The notes: generated by a model not told the origin, from the letters alone. A stretch of DNA of 64,000 bases from JAVVHE01 sp038238915 (GCA_038238915.1 JBBSFH010000001.1:186001-250000); one strand, 5' to 3'. Numbered from the stretch's first letter, positions 45,109 through 52,991 are shown. A program made the numbers and translations.

Positions 45109-45771
45109 CTACTCCTCGCCCGAATCGCTGGCGCGATCGGGCGTGTCCGGCGCATCGTCGCCGTCCGGTGAAAGGCCAAGAAAGGCGCGCCAACGGCCGA
45201 TATCGGCCATAACGCGCTCCGCCGCCGGCCCGGAAGCCACGGCTACGAATACACTATTCGCCCGCCCAAGCGCACGAGACAAGGTCTCGCGCCCGGTGGG
45301 CAGGTATTGCACCGAAACATCGTTGTTTCGCGCCTTGGCCGCCAAGCCCTGGCGTGTATCGGTGCCCGCGTCCGCCGAGATCAGCAACAACGCCGCCGCG
45401 CCCGCATCCAGCGCTTCGCCGATCCGTTCGCTTCCAAGGATAAGATTTCCGGCGCGGTTTTCCAAGCCGATCCGGTCGAACGCGCGCGCCTGCAAGCCCG
45501 CCGCGATCCGTTCGCCCAGATCGTCCGGCGCAGTCACCGCGCCGTCCTTGAACGCGCGCGCGAGCGCACCTTTGAGCTTGCCCTTGGCGCGCGCCGCATC
45601 AAGTACGGCGCGGTTGACGCCCAGCCACGCCCCGCGCCCCCCGGCGCGCGCGCCCAGATCGGGCGCGACGGCGTTATCGGGGCCAACAGCGAGCCGGATC
45701 AGTCCTTCGCGGCTGCCGTGTTCGCCCGAAAGGATGCACTTACGCTCGGGCTCATCGGGAGACGTCCGCAT
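45109..45771 (-). CDS. ylxR: YlxR-family RNA-binding protein with L7Ae-like C-terminal domain
   Basis: 220 residues. Residues about 7-85 are a DUF448/YlxR domain (ERKCILSGEHGSREGLIRLAV, GRGAWLGV), a fold that binds RNA and in Firmicutes modulates RNase P. The C-terminal part resembles the ribosomal L7Ae-type domain (GNLILGSERIGEALDAGAAALLLISADAG), then an acidic tail. It lies between nusA and infB as in most bacteria, but is preceded by an extra periplasmic-protein gene whose end it overlaps by 20 bp. Confidence 0.88.
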   Translation of the reverse strand: MRTSPDEPERKCILSGEHGSREGLIRLAVGPDNAVAPDLGARAGGRGAWLGVNRAVLDAARAKGKLKGALARAFKDGAVTAPDDLGERIAAGLQARAFDRIGLENRAGNLILGSERIGEALDAGAAALLLISADAGTDTRQGLAAKARNNDVSVQYLPTGRETLSRALGRANSVFVAVASGPAAERVMADIGRWRAFLGLSPDGDDAPDTPDRASDSGEE

Positions 45772-46174
45772 GCGCGTCTCCCTTTTCGTTCAGGCCCTTT
45801 TGCAGCGCCTCGCACAGCTTGGGTCTGGCGATCGCCGCACAGCTGGCGAGATCGCTTTCGGCGCAGGTCATGGCGAACAGCGTCGCCTCGCGCGTGGCGA
45901 TGCCGTTTTGGAACCAGACGCGCTTGATCGCCGAGCGGAACTTGCCCTCGCCCAGATTGAGTGCGGGTTCCACCGAGATGCGAATGGGTTTGGGATCGTT
46001 GATCGAAGCCCCCTTGGGCTGCGTGGAGAAGCCGAGCGCGTCCGCCCACTTCAGCGTAACGGCATCGTCTCCCCCGCGCCACAGCTCATACGCCGGGCAC
46101 GCAGCGTCCTGCGCGGCGACGGGCACGACGATCCCGAGCGCGAGCAACAAGGCGAGGGGAAGCGCTGGCCTCAA
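45752..46174 (-). CDS. Periplasmic hypothetical protein inserted in the nusA-ylxR interval
   Basis: 140-residue exported protein: signal peptide about 1-21 (MRPALPLALLLALGIVVPVAA) and four cysteines in the mature part (DAACPAYELW, AMTCAESDLASCAAIARPKLCEAL), suggesting two disulfides. No family recognised. The start overlaps the nusA stop by 4 bp, and the end overlaps the ylxR start by 20 bp, so it is firmly embedded in the operon and likely cotranslated. Functional link to transcription or translation is not evident. Confidence 0.75.
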   Translation of the reverse strand: MRPALPLALLLALGIVVPVAAQDAACPAYELWRGGDDAVTLKWADALGFSTQPKGASINDPKPIRISVEPALNLGEGKFRSAIKRVWFQNGIATREATLFAMTCAESDLASCAAIARPKLCEALQKGLNEKGDAHADVSR

Positions 46175-47760
46175 GCGGCAACCCCCCCGGCTTCGTTTTC
46201 GTCCGCGAACCAGTGCGCGCGCGCGGCCATGATGATCCGGTTCGCGTCGTCCTCGGTCAGTCCCTGTCCGCGCAGCATGCCGTCGGGGATGCCCTTGGGC
46301 TTGTTCTCGCGCGCGATCAGATCGTCGGACGCAAGATCGCCCAGATCGTCCAGTGTGCGGATGCCCTTCTTGCCCAGGATCACCAGCATCGCCTCGGTCA
46401 GCCCCTCGATCGCAGCCAGATCGTCGCTGACGCCAAGCTCGGTGCGTTCGGCGCGCGCTGCTGCTTCGCGGCGCTCCAGAGCCTCGGTCGCGCGGCTTTG
46501 CAGTTCGCCCGCCAGCCCCTCGTCGAAGCCCTCGATCGCCGCCAGTTCTTCCAGTTCGATATACGCGACTTCTTCCAACTCGGTAAATCCTTCCGCCACC
46601 AGCAACTGCGCCAGTGTTTCATCCACATCGAGTTCCTTCTGGAACAGTTCGGAGCGTTCCACGAACTCGCGCTGCCGCTTCTCGCTATCGTCCGCCTCGG
46701 TCATGATATCGATCTGGCGGCCGGTGAGCTGCGAGGCCAGCCGCACATTCTGCCCGCGCCGACCGATTGCGAGCGACAACTGATCGTCGGGCACCACCAC
46801 GTCGATGCGGTTCTCCTCCTCGTCGATCACCACCTTGGCGACCTCGGCGGGCTGGAGCGCATTGACCACGAAGGTGGCCACATCGGGCGACCACGGGATG
46901 ATATCGATCTTCTCGCCAGCCAGTTCCTGCACGACCGCCTGCACGCGGCTGCCCTTCATGCCCACACACGCGCCGACCGGATCGATCGACGAATCGCGGC
47001 TGATGACGCCGATCTTCGCGCGCGACCCCGGATCGCGCGCGCACGCCATGATCGTGATCATGCCGTCGTAAATCTCGGGCACTTCCTGCGCGAACAATTT
47101 CTTCATGAAATCGGGAGCGGCGCGGCTGAGGAAGATCTGCGGCCCGCGCGGCTCGCGGCGCACTTCCTTGATCAGCGAACGCACCCGGTCGCCAACGCGC
47201 GCGACCTCGCGCGGGATCTGCTGATCGCGCCGGATAATGCCCTCGGCGCGCCCCAGATCGATCACGACATGGCCGAACTCCACGCGCTTGACCAAGCCCG
47301 TGATGATCTCACCCGCGCGTTCCTTATACTCCTCATACTGCCGGTCGCGCTCGGCATCGCGCACCTTCTGCAGGATCGTCTGCTTGGCGGCCTGCGCTTG
47401 GATGCGGCCGAACTCGATTGGCGGCAGCGGATCGACAATGAAATCGCCGACGACCGCGCCATTCTGGCGCTTCTGCGCGTCGAGCGGAGTGATCTGCGTG
47501 AACAGATTCTCGGGCGTGTCGACCACTTCGAGCACGCGCCACAGCCGCAGATCGCCCGATTTGGTGTCGATCTTGGCGCGGATGTCGTTCTCCTGCCCAT
47601 AGCGCGCCTTGGCGCCGCGCTGGAGCGCATCTTCCATCGCCTCGATCACGATGGCGCGATCGATCGATTTCTCCTTCGCCACCGCGTCGGCGATGGCGAG
47701 CAGTTCGGCCTTGTTGGCGGTGAGGCCGGAGGCAGCGGCGGCGGTTGCGGCGGTGGCCAT
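46171..47760 (-). CDS. nusA: Transcription termination/antitermination factor NusA
   Basis: 529 residues. N-terminal RNA-polymerase-binding domain (KELLAIADAVAKEKSIDRAIVIEAMEDALQ type), S1 domain about 137-200 (GEIITGLVKRVEFGHVVIDLGRAEGII), KH1 and KH2 (DPVGACVGMKGSRVQAVVQELAGEKIDII; LAIGRRGQNVRLASQLTGRQIDI), and two C-terminal acidic helical repeats (LAAIEGFDEGLAGELQSRA; LAAIEGLTEAMLVILGKKGIRTLDDLGDL). Starts directly after the rimP stop. Confidence 0.96.
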   Translation of the reverse strand: MATAATAAAASGLTANKAELLAIADAVAKEKSIDRAIVIEAMEDALQRGAKARYGQENDIRAKIDTKSGDLRLWRVLEVVDTPENLFTQITPLDAQKRQNGAVVGDFIVDPLPPIEFGRIQAQAAKQTILQKVRDAERDRQYEEYKERAGEIITGLVKRVEFGHVVIDLGRAEGIIRRDQQIPREVARVGDRVRSLIKEVRREPRGPQIFLSRAAPDFMKKLFAQEVPEIYDGMITIMACARDPGSRAKIGVISRDSSIDPVGACVGMKGSRVQAVVQELAGEKIDIIPWSPDVATFVVNALQPAEVAKVVIDEEENRIDVVVPDDQLSLAIGRRGQNVRLASQLTGRQIDIMTEADDSEKRQREFVERSELFQKELDVDETLAQLLVAEGFTELEEVAYIELEELAAIEGFDEGLAGELQSRATEALERREAAARAERTELGVSDDLAAIEGLTEAMLVILGKKGIRTLDDLGDLASDDLIARENKPKGIPDGMLRGQGLTEDDANRIIMAARAHWFADENEAGGVAA

Positions 47761-48279
47761 TTAGCGGCGGTCCTTCAGGATACTGTCCGCCCCTTCGGGC
47801 GATATTGGTCGGGTGGCGGCGATCAAGGCGTCGGTCAGAACGAGCTTGGCGGCGCGGATATTGGCGAGCGGCAGCGTCACCTCGCCCACGGCCTTAACGT
47901 CGAGCCGCGCGGCGTCTCCGTCAAGACCGAGAATGATGCCGTGGAAGCGTTTGCGCGCCTGCACCGGTTCGATCACCTCCGCGCGAGCCTCATGACCGGT
48001 CCACTTGGCCCAGTCCTCGGCGCGGGTAAGCGGTCGATCGATGCCGGGCGAGCTGACTTCCAGACGATAGCCGCCCTCGATCGGATCGGCCTCCTCGAGC
48101 ACCGGATCGATCGCACGGCTGATCTCGGCGCACTGATCGAGCGTGAGCTGGCCCGTCTCGGGATCCTCGGCCATGATCTGCACCGTTGGCCCGCTCAGCA
48201 CCGCAACGCGCACGAGCGCGAAGCCTGCGGCGTTCACCACCGGCTCGATCAACGCCCGAATTTCGCCCGCGTCCGCCAT
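47761..48279 (-). CDS. rimP: Ribosome maturation factor RimP
   Basis: 172-residue factor for 30S assembly. N-terminal alpha/beta domain (IRALIEPVVNAAGFALVRVAVL, LTLDQCAEISRAIDPVLEE, GGYRLEVSSPGIDRPLTRAEDW) and C-terminal SH3-like domain (VKAVGEVTLPLANIRAAKLVLTDAL). First gene of rimP-nusA-(periplasmic gene)-ylxR-infB-(VOC)-rbfA. Divergent from the MarR gene. Confidence 0.94.
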   Translation of the reverse strand: MADAGEIRALIEPVVNAAGFALVRVAVLSGPTVQIMAEDPETGQLTLDQCAEISRAIDPVLEEADPIEGGYRLEVSSPGIDRPLTRAEDWAKWTGHEARAEVIEPVQARKRFHGIILGLDGDAARLDVKAVGEVTLPLANIRAAKLVLTDALIAATRPISPEGADSILKDRR

Positions 48280-48416
48280 CCATCCTCATGCGACCCCGGG
48301 GCCCGGCCCCGAAACGGAACCAGCCTCATGGAGCGATCACCATGTGGGGAGCACGCGTCTTTACGTCCGCGATGCATCGCGCGCAAGCATGTCGGCGAAT
48401 CGCGGGTGGCGTGCGG

Positions 48417-48935
48417 ATGCGCTCCGTGGACATCGCCCGCCGCTTGGCGGACAACCGCGCGGTGAAAGCCGCCGCCATCGATCCATCCGCCTTCGCGCTC
48501 GATCGCTTCCTGCCCTATCAGCTCTCGGTCGCTTCCGAGGCTGTCAGTGCGGCGGTTGCGCGCGCCTATCGCGGCCGTTTCGGTCTGAAGATGTCTGAAT
48601 GGCGCGTGCTCGCGGTGGTGGCGGGAAGCGCGCGCGGACTGCAGCAGCGCGAGGTCGGCGGGGCGACGGGGATGGACAAGATGACGATCTCGCGTGCGGT
48701 CGCGGCGCTGTGCGCACGCGCGCTGCTCGTACGTCGTGACGATGCCACCGACCGACGCAGCGCGCGGCTGCACGTGACGACGGAGGGACGGCAACTCTAT
48801 GACGAGGTCGTCCCGGCTGCGCGAGCGGTCGAGGCGCGGCTGCTGAGCACGCTCAACGCCCGTGACGTAGCCGCTCTGTCCGCCCTGCTCGCACGACTGC
48901 GTGCGGTGGCGGAGGTGGTTTGCAGCGAACCGTAA
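48417..48935 (+). CDS. MarR-family transcriptional regulator
   Basis: 172 residues; winged helix about 60-130 (KMSEWRVLAVVAGSARGLQQREVGGATGMDKMTISRAVAALCARALLVRRDDATDRRSARLHVT). It precedes hppD by 36 bp on the same strand, so it probably controls homogentisate-pathway genes; MarR-type regulators often respond to aromatic acids. An inverted repeat overlaps its stop codon. ATG 48417 is chosen because upstream in-frame codons have no similarity to the family. Confidence 0.85.
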   Translation: MRSVDIARRLADNRAVKAAAIDPSAFALDRFLPYQLSVASEAVSAAVARAYRGRFGLKMSEWRVLAVVAGSARGLQQREVGGATGMDKMTISRAVAALCARALLVRRDDATDRRSARLHVTTEGRQLYDEVVPAARAVEARLLSTLNARDVAALSALLARLRAVAEVVCSEP

Positions 48936-48945
48936 CTTCTGTTAC
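48932..48945. promoter_or_regulatory. Inverted repeat before hppD, candidate MarR site
   Basis: GTAAC, spacer TTCT, GTTAC, overlapping the MarR stop codon and 26 bp before the hppD ATG. MarR proteins bind short AT-richer palindromes, so this may be an operator. Short arms make chance possible. Confidence 0.35.
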
Positions 48946-48971
48946 CAACTACTCTACCGAGGAGCACCGCC

Positions 48972-50051
48972 ATGGCCGACGCGAACCCAGCCACCCACCC
49001 CAACCCGATGGGGCTTAACGGCTTCGAGTTCGTCGAGTTCACCGGGCCGGACCCGCAAGCGCTGGCCGCGCTGTTCGAGACAATGGGCTTCACGCATGTC
49101 GCCACGCATCGCTCCAAGCCCGTGCGCCGCTACGCGCAGGGGGACATCAACTTTCTGTTAAACATGGACGAGAGCGGCCAGGCCAAGGGCTTCCGCGAGG
49201 CGCATGGGCCGAGCGCCAACGCGATGGCGTTCCGCGTGGCAGATGCGGGCAAGGCGCTGATGCTGGCGGTGGAGCGCGGGGCGACTCCGGTGACGGGGCA
49301 CCGCGGGCCGGGCGAGCTCGATCTGGCGGCGGTGGAGGGGATCGGCGGATCGAACCTGTATCTGGTGAGCAGGTTCGGCGGCGGGGCGACGATCTACGAC
49401 GTGGATTTCGAGGCGGTGCCGGGCGCGGGGGTGGATGACCGATCGGTGGGCCTGCACACGCTGGATCACCTGACGCACAATGTGATGCGCGGGCGGATGA
49501 ACCATTGGGCGCAATTCTACGAGGACGTGTTCGGCTTCCGCCAGATCCGCTTTTTCGACATCGAGGGCAAGGCGACCGCGCTGGTATCGAAGGCGATGAC
49601 GGGGCCCGACGACAAGTTGCGCATTCCCTTGAATGAGTCGCAGGACGAACACAGCCAGATCGAGGAGTTCCTGCGCGCCTATAATGGCGAGGGCATCCAG
49701 CATCTGGCACTCGCCACCGACGACATCTTCGTCACCGTGGACAAGTTGCGCGCCAACGGCATCCGCTTCCAGGATACGCCCGAGACATACTTCGACCTGA
49801 TCGACAAACGGTTGCCGGGGCACGGCCACTCGGTCGAGGAAATGCGCAAGCGCCGCGTGCTGATCGACGGCGCGCCCGAGACGGGTGGTGGGCTGCTGCT
49901 ACAAATCTTCACCGAGACGATGGTGGGGCCGATCTTCTTCGAGATCATCCAGAGGAAGGGGAACGAGGGTTTCGGGGAGGGGAATTTCAAGGCATTGTTC
50001 GAGTCGATCGAACTGGATCAGATGCGGCGCGGGGTTGTTCCGGTGGCGTGA
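48972..50051 (+). CDS. hppD: 4-hydroxyphenylpyruvate dioxygenase
   Basis: Non-haem Fe(II) enzyme of tyrosine catabolism converting 4-hydroxyphenylpyruvate to homogentisate. 359 residues, two VOC-type halves. Iron ligands: His in HTLDHLTHNV, His in GIQHLALATDDI, Glu in GPIFFEIIQRKG. GAGGAG lies before the ATG. Its stop is 5 bp from the left palindrome of the GIY-YIG module; hmgA, the next pathway enzyme, lies beyond that module. Confidence 0.96.
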   Translation: MADANPATHPNPMGLNGFEFVEFTGPDPQALAALFETMGFTHVATHRSKPVRRYAQGDINFLLNMDESGQAKGFREAHGPSANAMAFRVADAGKALMLAVERGATPVTGHRGPGELDLAAVEGIGGSNLYLVSRFGGGATIYDVDFEAVPGAGVDDRSVGLHTLDHLTHNVMRGRMNHWAQFYEDVFGFRQIRFFDIEGKATALVSKAMTGPDDKLRIPLNESQDEHSQIEEFLRAYNGEGIQHLALATDDIFVTVDKLRANGIRFQDTPETYFDLIDKRLPGHGHSVEEMRKRRVLIDGAPETGGGLLLQIFTETMVGPIFFEIIQRKGNEGFGEGNFKALFESIELDQMRRGVVPVA

Positions 50052-50056
50052 ACAAG

Positions 50057-50153
50057 CACCGTCATCCCGGGCTTGACCCGGGACCTACCTTCGTTCCTCC
50101 GGCATGGCAGCACCGAGGCAGGTAGGTCCCGGGTCAAGCCCGGGATGACGGTG
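50057..50153. repeat. Palindromic repeat family B, copy 1
   Basis: Perfect 34-bp inverted repeat: arms 50057-50090 and 50120-50153, loop 50091-50119. Each arm contains CCCGGG, CTTGA, CCCGGG (or complement), itself a small palindrome. It begins 5 bp after the hppD stop. The repeat encodes the C-terminal tail and TAG stop of the GIY-YIG protein, and may also act as an mRNA 3' structure for hppD. Confidence 0.9.
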
Positions 50154-50465
50154 TTGAATGAGGGAAGGAAAGCCCATGTCTTCCGCGAGATCGCGCCATG
50201 TCGGATTGTCCGCCTCGATCAGCGCGTATTTCCATGCGCGCAGCCAACGTTTGATGGACTTCTCGCGCCCAATCGCGCCCGCCATGGTTTCGCCGCCTTC
50301 AACCCACACCAGCCGCTTGACGGCATATCGATCGGTAAACCCGCCGAAGGTACCCGCACGGTGTTGGTACACACGCGCAGTAACGTCGGATGTCACGCCT
50401 GTGTAAAGCGTGCCATGAAAGCCGCTCGCCATCATGTAAACGCAAGGGCATCGCTCGTAAGCCAT
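50085..50465 (-). CDS. GIY-YIG family endonuclease
   Basis: 126-residue single-domain nuclease. The GIY-YIG core is seen as PCVYMMASGFHGTLYTGVTSD (first tyrosine in VYM, second in LYTGVT), the catalytic arginine region VTARVYQHRAG, then a conserved RLVWVEGGETMAGAIGREKSIKRWLRAWK with the metal-binding glutamate. The last residues, RHPGLDPGPTCLGAAMPEERR with the adjacent stop, come from the flanking palindrome. The ATG is 17 bp from repeat copy 2; GGAG lies about 8 bp upstream. Related to small UvrC-N/YhbQ-like proteins. Cleavage target unknown. Confidence 0.9.
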   Translation of the reverse strand: MAYERCPCVYMMASGFHGTLYTGVTSDVTARVYQHRAGTFGGFTDRYAVKRLVWVEGGETMAGAIGREKSIKRWLRAWKYALIEADNPTWRDLAEDMGFPSLIQHRHPGLDPGPTCLGAAMPEERR

Positions 50466-50481
50466 TCTCCCAACTCCACCC

Positions 50482-50577
50482 CCGTCATCCCGGGCTTGAT
50501 CCGGGACCTACCTGCCTCCGTCGAGCCGATGTATGACGGAAAAGAAGGCAGGTCCCGGGTCAAGCTCGGGATGACGG
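50482..50577. repeat. Palindromic repeat family B, copy 2
   Basis: Imperfect palindrome with ends CCGTCATCCCGGGCTTGA (from 50482) and the matching complement ending at 50577. Relative to copy 1 the left arm carries a GATCC variant, and the right arm lacks four bases (TAGG) and has one more change. It lies 17 bp before the nuclease ATG and 19 bp before the hmgA ATG. Confidence 0.85.
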
Positions 50578-50596
50578 ATCGTAAATGGGCAAACCA

Positions 50597-51883
50597 ATGA
50601 CCCCCACCCTCCCCGGCCTCCACAACCACCACGCCACCGAGGCCGTCCCCGGCGCGCTGCCCGTCGGTCGCAACTCTCCCCAGCGCCCTGCCTTCGGCCT
50701 CTATGCCGAGCAGCTCAGCGGCACCGCGTTCACCGCGCCACGCCACGAAAACCGCCGCAGCTGGCTCTACCGCCTGCGCCCAAGCGCGAGCCATCCGCCT
50801 TTCACGCCTTACGAGGGCGCGCCCCACCTGCGCACCGGGCCGTTTAACGAAACCGCGCCCGATCCCAACCGGATGCGCTTCGACCCGCTGCCTTATTCGC
50901 CCCAGCCCACCGACTGGCTCGACAGCCTGATCACCTACGGTGGCAACGGCGATCCCGAGGCGGATACCGGTGTGGGCATCCACCTCTACGCCGCCACCGC
51001 CGACATGGGCGCAAAGATCTTCTTCTGCGCCGATGGCGAACTGCTGGTCGTGCCGCAGGAGGGAGCGCTCCGCCTCGCCGCCGAGATGGGCGTGCTCGAT
51101 GTGCCTGTCGGCCACATCGCGCTGATCCCGCGCGGCGTGCGCTTCCGGGTGAGCCTGCCCGATGGCCGCGCGCGCGGCTATGTGTGCGAGAATTACGGCG
51201 CGGGGTTCCGGCTGCCCGAGCTTGGCCCGCTCGGCGCGAACGGCCTCGCCTCGCCACGCGATTTCGAATCGCCCACTGCGGCGTTCGAGGACAGCGACAC
51301 CCCGCACACCATTGTCCAGAAGTTCGGCGGACGCCTGTGGCAAACCACGGTCCCCTGGTCACCGCTCGACGTGGTCGCGTGGCACGGCAACCTCGCCCCT
51401 TCGCGCTACGATCTCGCGCGCTTCAACACGATCGGCACGGTCAGCTTCGACCACCCGGACCCGTCCATCTTCACCGTGCTCACCTCGCCCTCGGCCACGC
51501 CCGGCACGGCAAACTGCGACTTCGCGATCTTCCCCCCGCGCTGGATGGTGGCCGAGGACACGTTCCGCCCACCGTGGTTTCACCGCAACGTGATGAGCGA
51601 GTTCATGGGGCTGCTATGGGGGGCATACGACGCCAAGGCGGGCGGCTTCGCGCCCGGCGGGGCGTCGCTGCACAACCGCATGAACGGCCATGGGCCAGAC
51701 CGCGCGAGCCACGCGGCCGCGTCCGCCGCCGTTCTCGCGCCGCACAGGATCGAAGCCACGATGGCATTCATGTTCGAAACGCGCGCGCCGATCCGCCTCA
51801 CCCGCTGGGCGGCGGGAACGCCGCTGCGCCAGGCGGACTACGCTGCATGCTGGGCGGACTTTGCCAAAGGCACCGCCGCATAG
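50597..51883 (+). CDS. hmgA: Homogentisate 1,2-dioxygenase
   Basis: Ring-cleaving Fe(II) enzyme converting homogentisate to maleylacetoacetate. 428 residues; SWLYRLRPSASHPPF near the N-terminus, GVGIHLYAATADMG, FEDSDTPHTIVQKFGG, and the iron site in RPPWFHRNVMSEFMGLLWG (His and Glu). ATG 50597 fits the family; ATG 50585 would add four residues. Neither has a clear Shine-Dalgarno, and the palindrome ends 19 bp upstream, so the original leader seems replaced. Works with hppD in tyrosine degradation. Confidence 0.95.
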   Translation: MTPTLPGLHNHHATEAVPGALPVGRNSPQRPAFGLYAEQLSGTAFTAPRHENRRSWLYRLRPSASHPPFTPYEGAPHLRTGPFNETAPDPNRMRFDPLPYSPQPTDWLDSLITYGGNGDPEADTGVGIHLYAATADMGAKIFFCADGELLVVPQEGALRLAAEMGVLDVPVGHIALIPRGVRFRVSLPDGRARGYVCENYGAGFRLPELGPLGANGLASPRDFESPTAAFEDSDTPHTIVQKFGGRLWQTTVPWSPLDVVAWHGNLAPSRYDLARFNTIGTVSFDHPDPSIFTVLTSPSATPGTANCDFAIFPPRWMVAEDTFRPPWFHRNVMSEFMGLLWGAYDAKAGGFAPGGASLHNRMNGHGPDRASHAAASAAVLAPHRIEATMAFMFETRAPIRLTRWAAGTPLRQADYAACWADFAKGTAA

Positions 51884-51893
51884 GCGCAGCCGC

Positions 51894-52991
51894 TCACGCG
51901 TGCAGCGGCGCACCCACCCGGTGGACATCGAAGCGCCGCATCTTCTCCACCAGCGTGGTGCGCTGCATGCCGAGCGTGCGCGCCGCATCGGCGACGACAT
52001 CGCCCGAAGCCCGCAGCGCCGCCTCGATGAAGCTGCGTTCCAGATCGCCTAGCACCACGCGCAGATCGAACCCGCCGCGCGCGAGCAACCGGGCGGGCTC
52101 GAGTCCCGGAAACATGGCTGCGAGCGGACGCGCCGGCGTGGGTGCTACGGCCGCTGCCGCGACCGGCTGAATCGCGCCAACACCCGCGCTTGCTCCGGGT
52201 AAAGCCCCCGCCGCGCGGTGGAGCGACGCCTCGACCGCTGCCACATCGAGCGGCGCGCCGGTGAAGCGAATCGCCGCGCGCTCGACGAAATTGCGCAGTT
52301 CGCGCACATTGCCCGGCCAATCATGCGCGAGCAGCCGCGCCATCGCGTCCTCGCCGAACACGGGCGCGCGCGCGCCGAGCGCGGCGGCGAAATACGCGAT
52401 CAGCACGGGCACGTCCTCGCGCCGCTCCGCCAACGCTGGCATCGCCACGGGGAAGACGTTCAGCCGATAATAGAGATCCTCGCGGAAGCGCCCGGCAATG
52501 ATCGCGGCATCGAGATCGCGGTGCGTCGCCGAGACGATGCGCACGTCTGCAATCTGCGGTCGTGCCGAGCCGATGCGCTCGAACCGGCGTTCCTCGAGCA
52601 CGCGCAGCAGCGAGACCTGCATGTCCAAGGGCATGTCCCCGATCTCGTCGAGGAACAATGTGCCGCCCGCCGCCGCCTCGAACTTGCCTACCCGCGTGGC
52701 GTGCGCGCCGGTGAACGCGCCGCGCTCGTGCCCGAACAGCTCGCTCTCCAGCAGCTCGCGCGGGATCGCACCGCAGTTGATTGCGACGAACGGACCGCGC
52801 GCACGCGGGCTCGCGGCGTGGAGCGCGCGTGCCGCCAATTCCTTGCCGCTGCCCGACGGCCCGGTGACGAGCACCGACGCCTCGGTCCGGCCGACCTGCG
52901 CCAGCAGGCCACGCAATTGCGCCATCTGGGGGCTGTCGCCGATCAGGCCATGCGTATCGGGACGTTGGGGGGCGGGCCAAGTTGCCGTCAT
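51894..52991 (-). CDS. Sigma-54-dependent activator lacking a receiver domain
   Basis: 365-residue bacterial enhancer-binding protein. AAA+ domain about 17-245 with Walker A GPSGSGKEL, the sigma-54 loop GAFTGA and Walker B LFLDEIGDMPL; linker about 255-310; Fis-type helix-turn-helix at the end (SGDVVADAARTLGMQRTTLVEKMRRF). There is no N-terminal receiver, GAF or PAS domain, so control must come through other proteins or its level. The C-terminus resembles FlbD/FleQ-type flagellar regulators, but no flagellar genes are present. It could serve the RpoN promoter at 33682, which is speculation. Confidence 0.88.
   Translation of the reverse strand: MTATWPAPQRPDTHGLIGDSPQMAQLRGLLAQVGRTEASVLVTGPSGSGKELAARALHAASPRARGPFVAINCGAIPRELLESELFGHERGAFTGAHATRVGKFEAAAGGTLFLDEIGDMPLDMQVSLLRVLEERRFERIGSARPQIADVRIVSATHRDLDAAIIAGRFREDLYYRLNVFPVAMPALAERREDVPVLIAYFAAALGARAPVFGEDAMARLLAHDWPGNVRELRNFVERAAIRFTGAPLDVAAVEASLHRAAGALPGASAGVGAIQPVAAAAVAPTPARPLAAMFPGLEPARLLARGGFDLRVVLGDLERSFIEAALRASGDVVADAARTLGMQRTTLVEKMRRFDVHRVGAPLHA

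Larger units (their letters stand above)
50057..50577. mobile_element. Palindrome-bracketed GIY-YIG nuclease module
   Basis: A compact unit: repeat copy 1 (50057-50153), a GIY-YIG endonuclease gene on the minus strand, and repeat copy 2 (50482-50577). The two repeats are of the same family (CCGTCATCCCGGGCTTGA core) and about 96-97 bp each. The unit separates hppD and hmgA, leaving 5 and 19 bp to their coding ends. No transposase, target duplication or integrase is seen. The layout mimics REP/RAYT modules, but with a different nuclease. Mobility is inference. Confidence 0.55.

Noticed and set aside
50057..50577. CRISPR-like reading of the two similar repeats
   Set aside because: Only two copies, each a palindrome of about 97 bp separated by a gene; no regular spacers and no cas genes.
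50057..50577. Insertion sequence with terminal inverted repeats
   Set aside because: Each end is itself a complete palindrome rather than one half of a terminal pair; no transposase and no target-site duplication could be recognised, so a REP-like module fits better.
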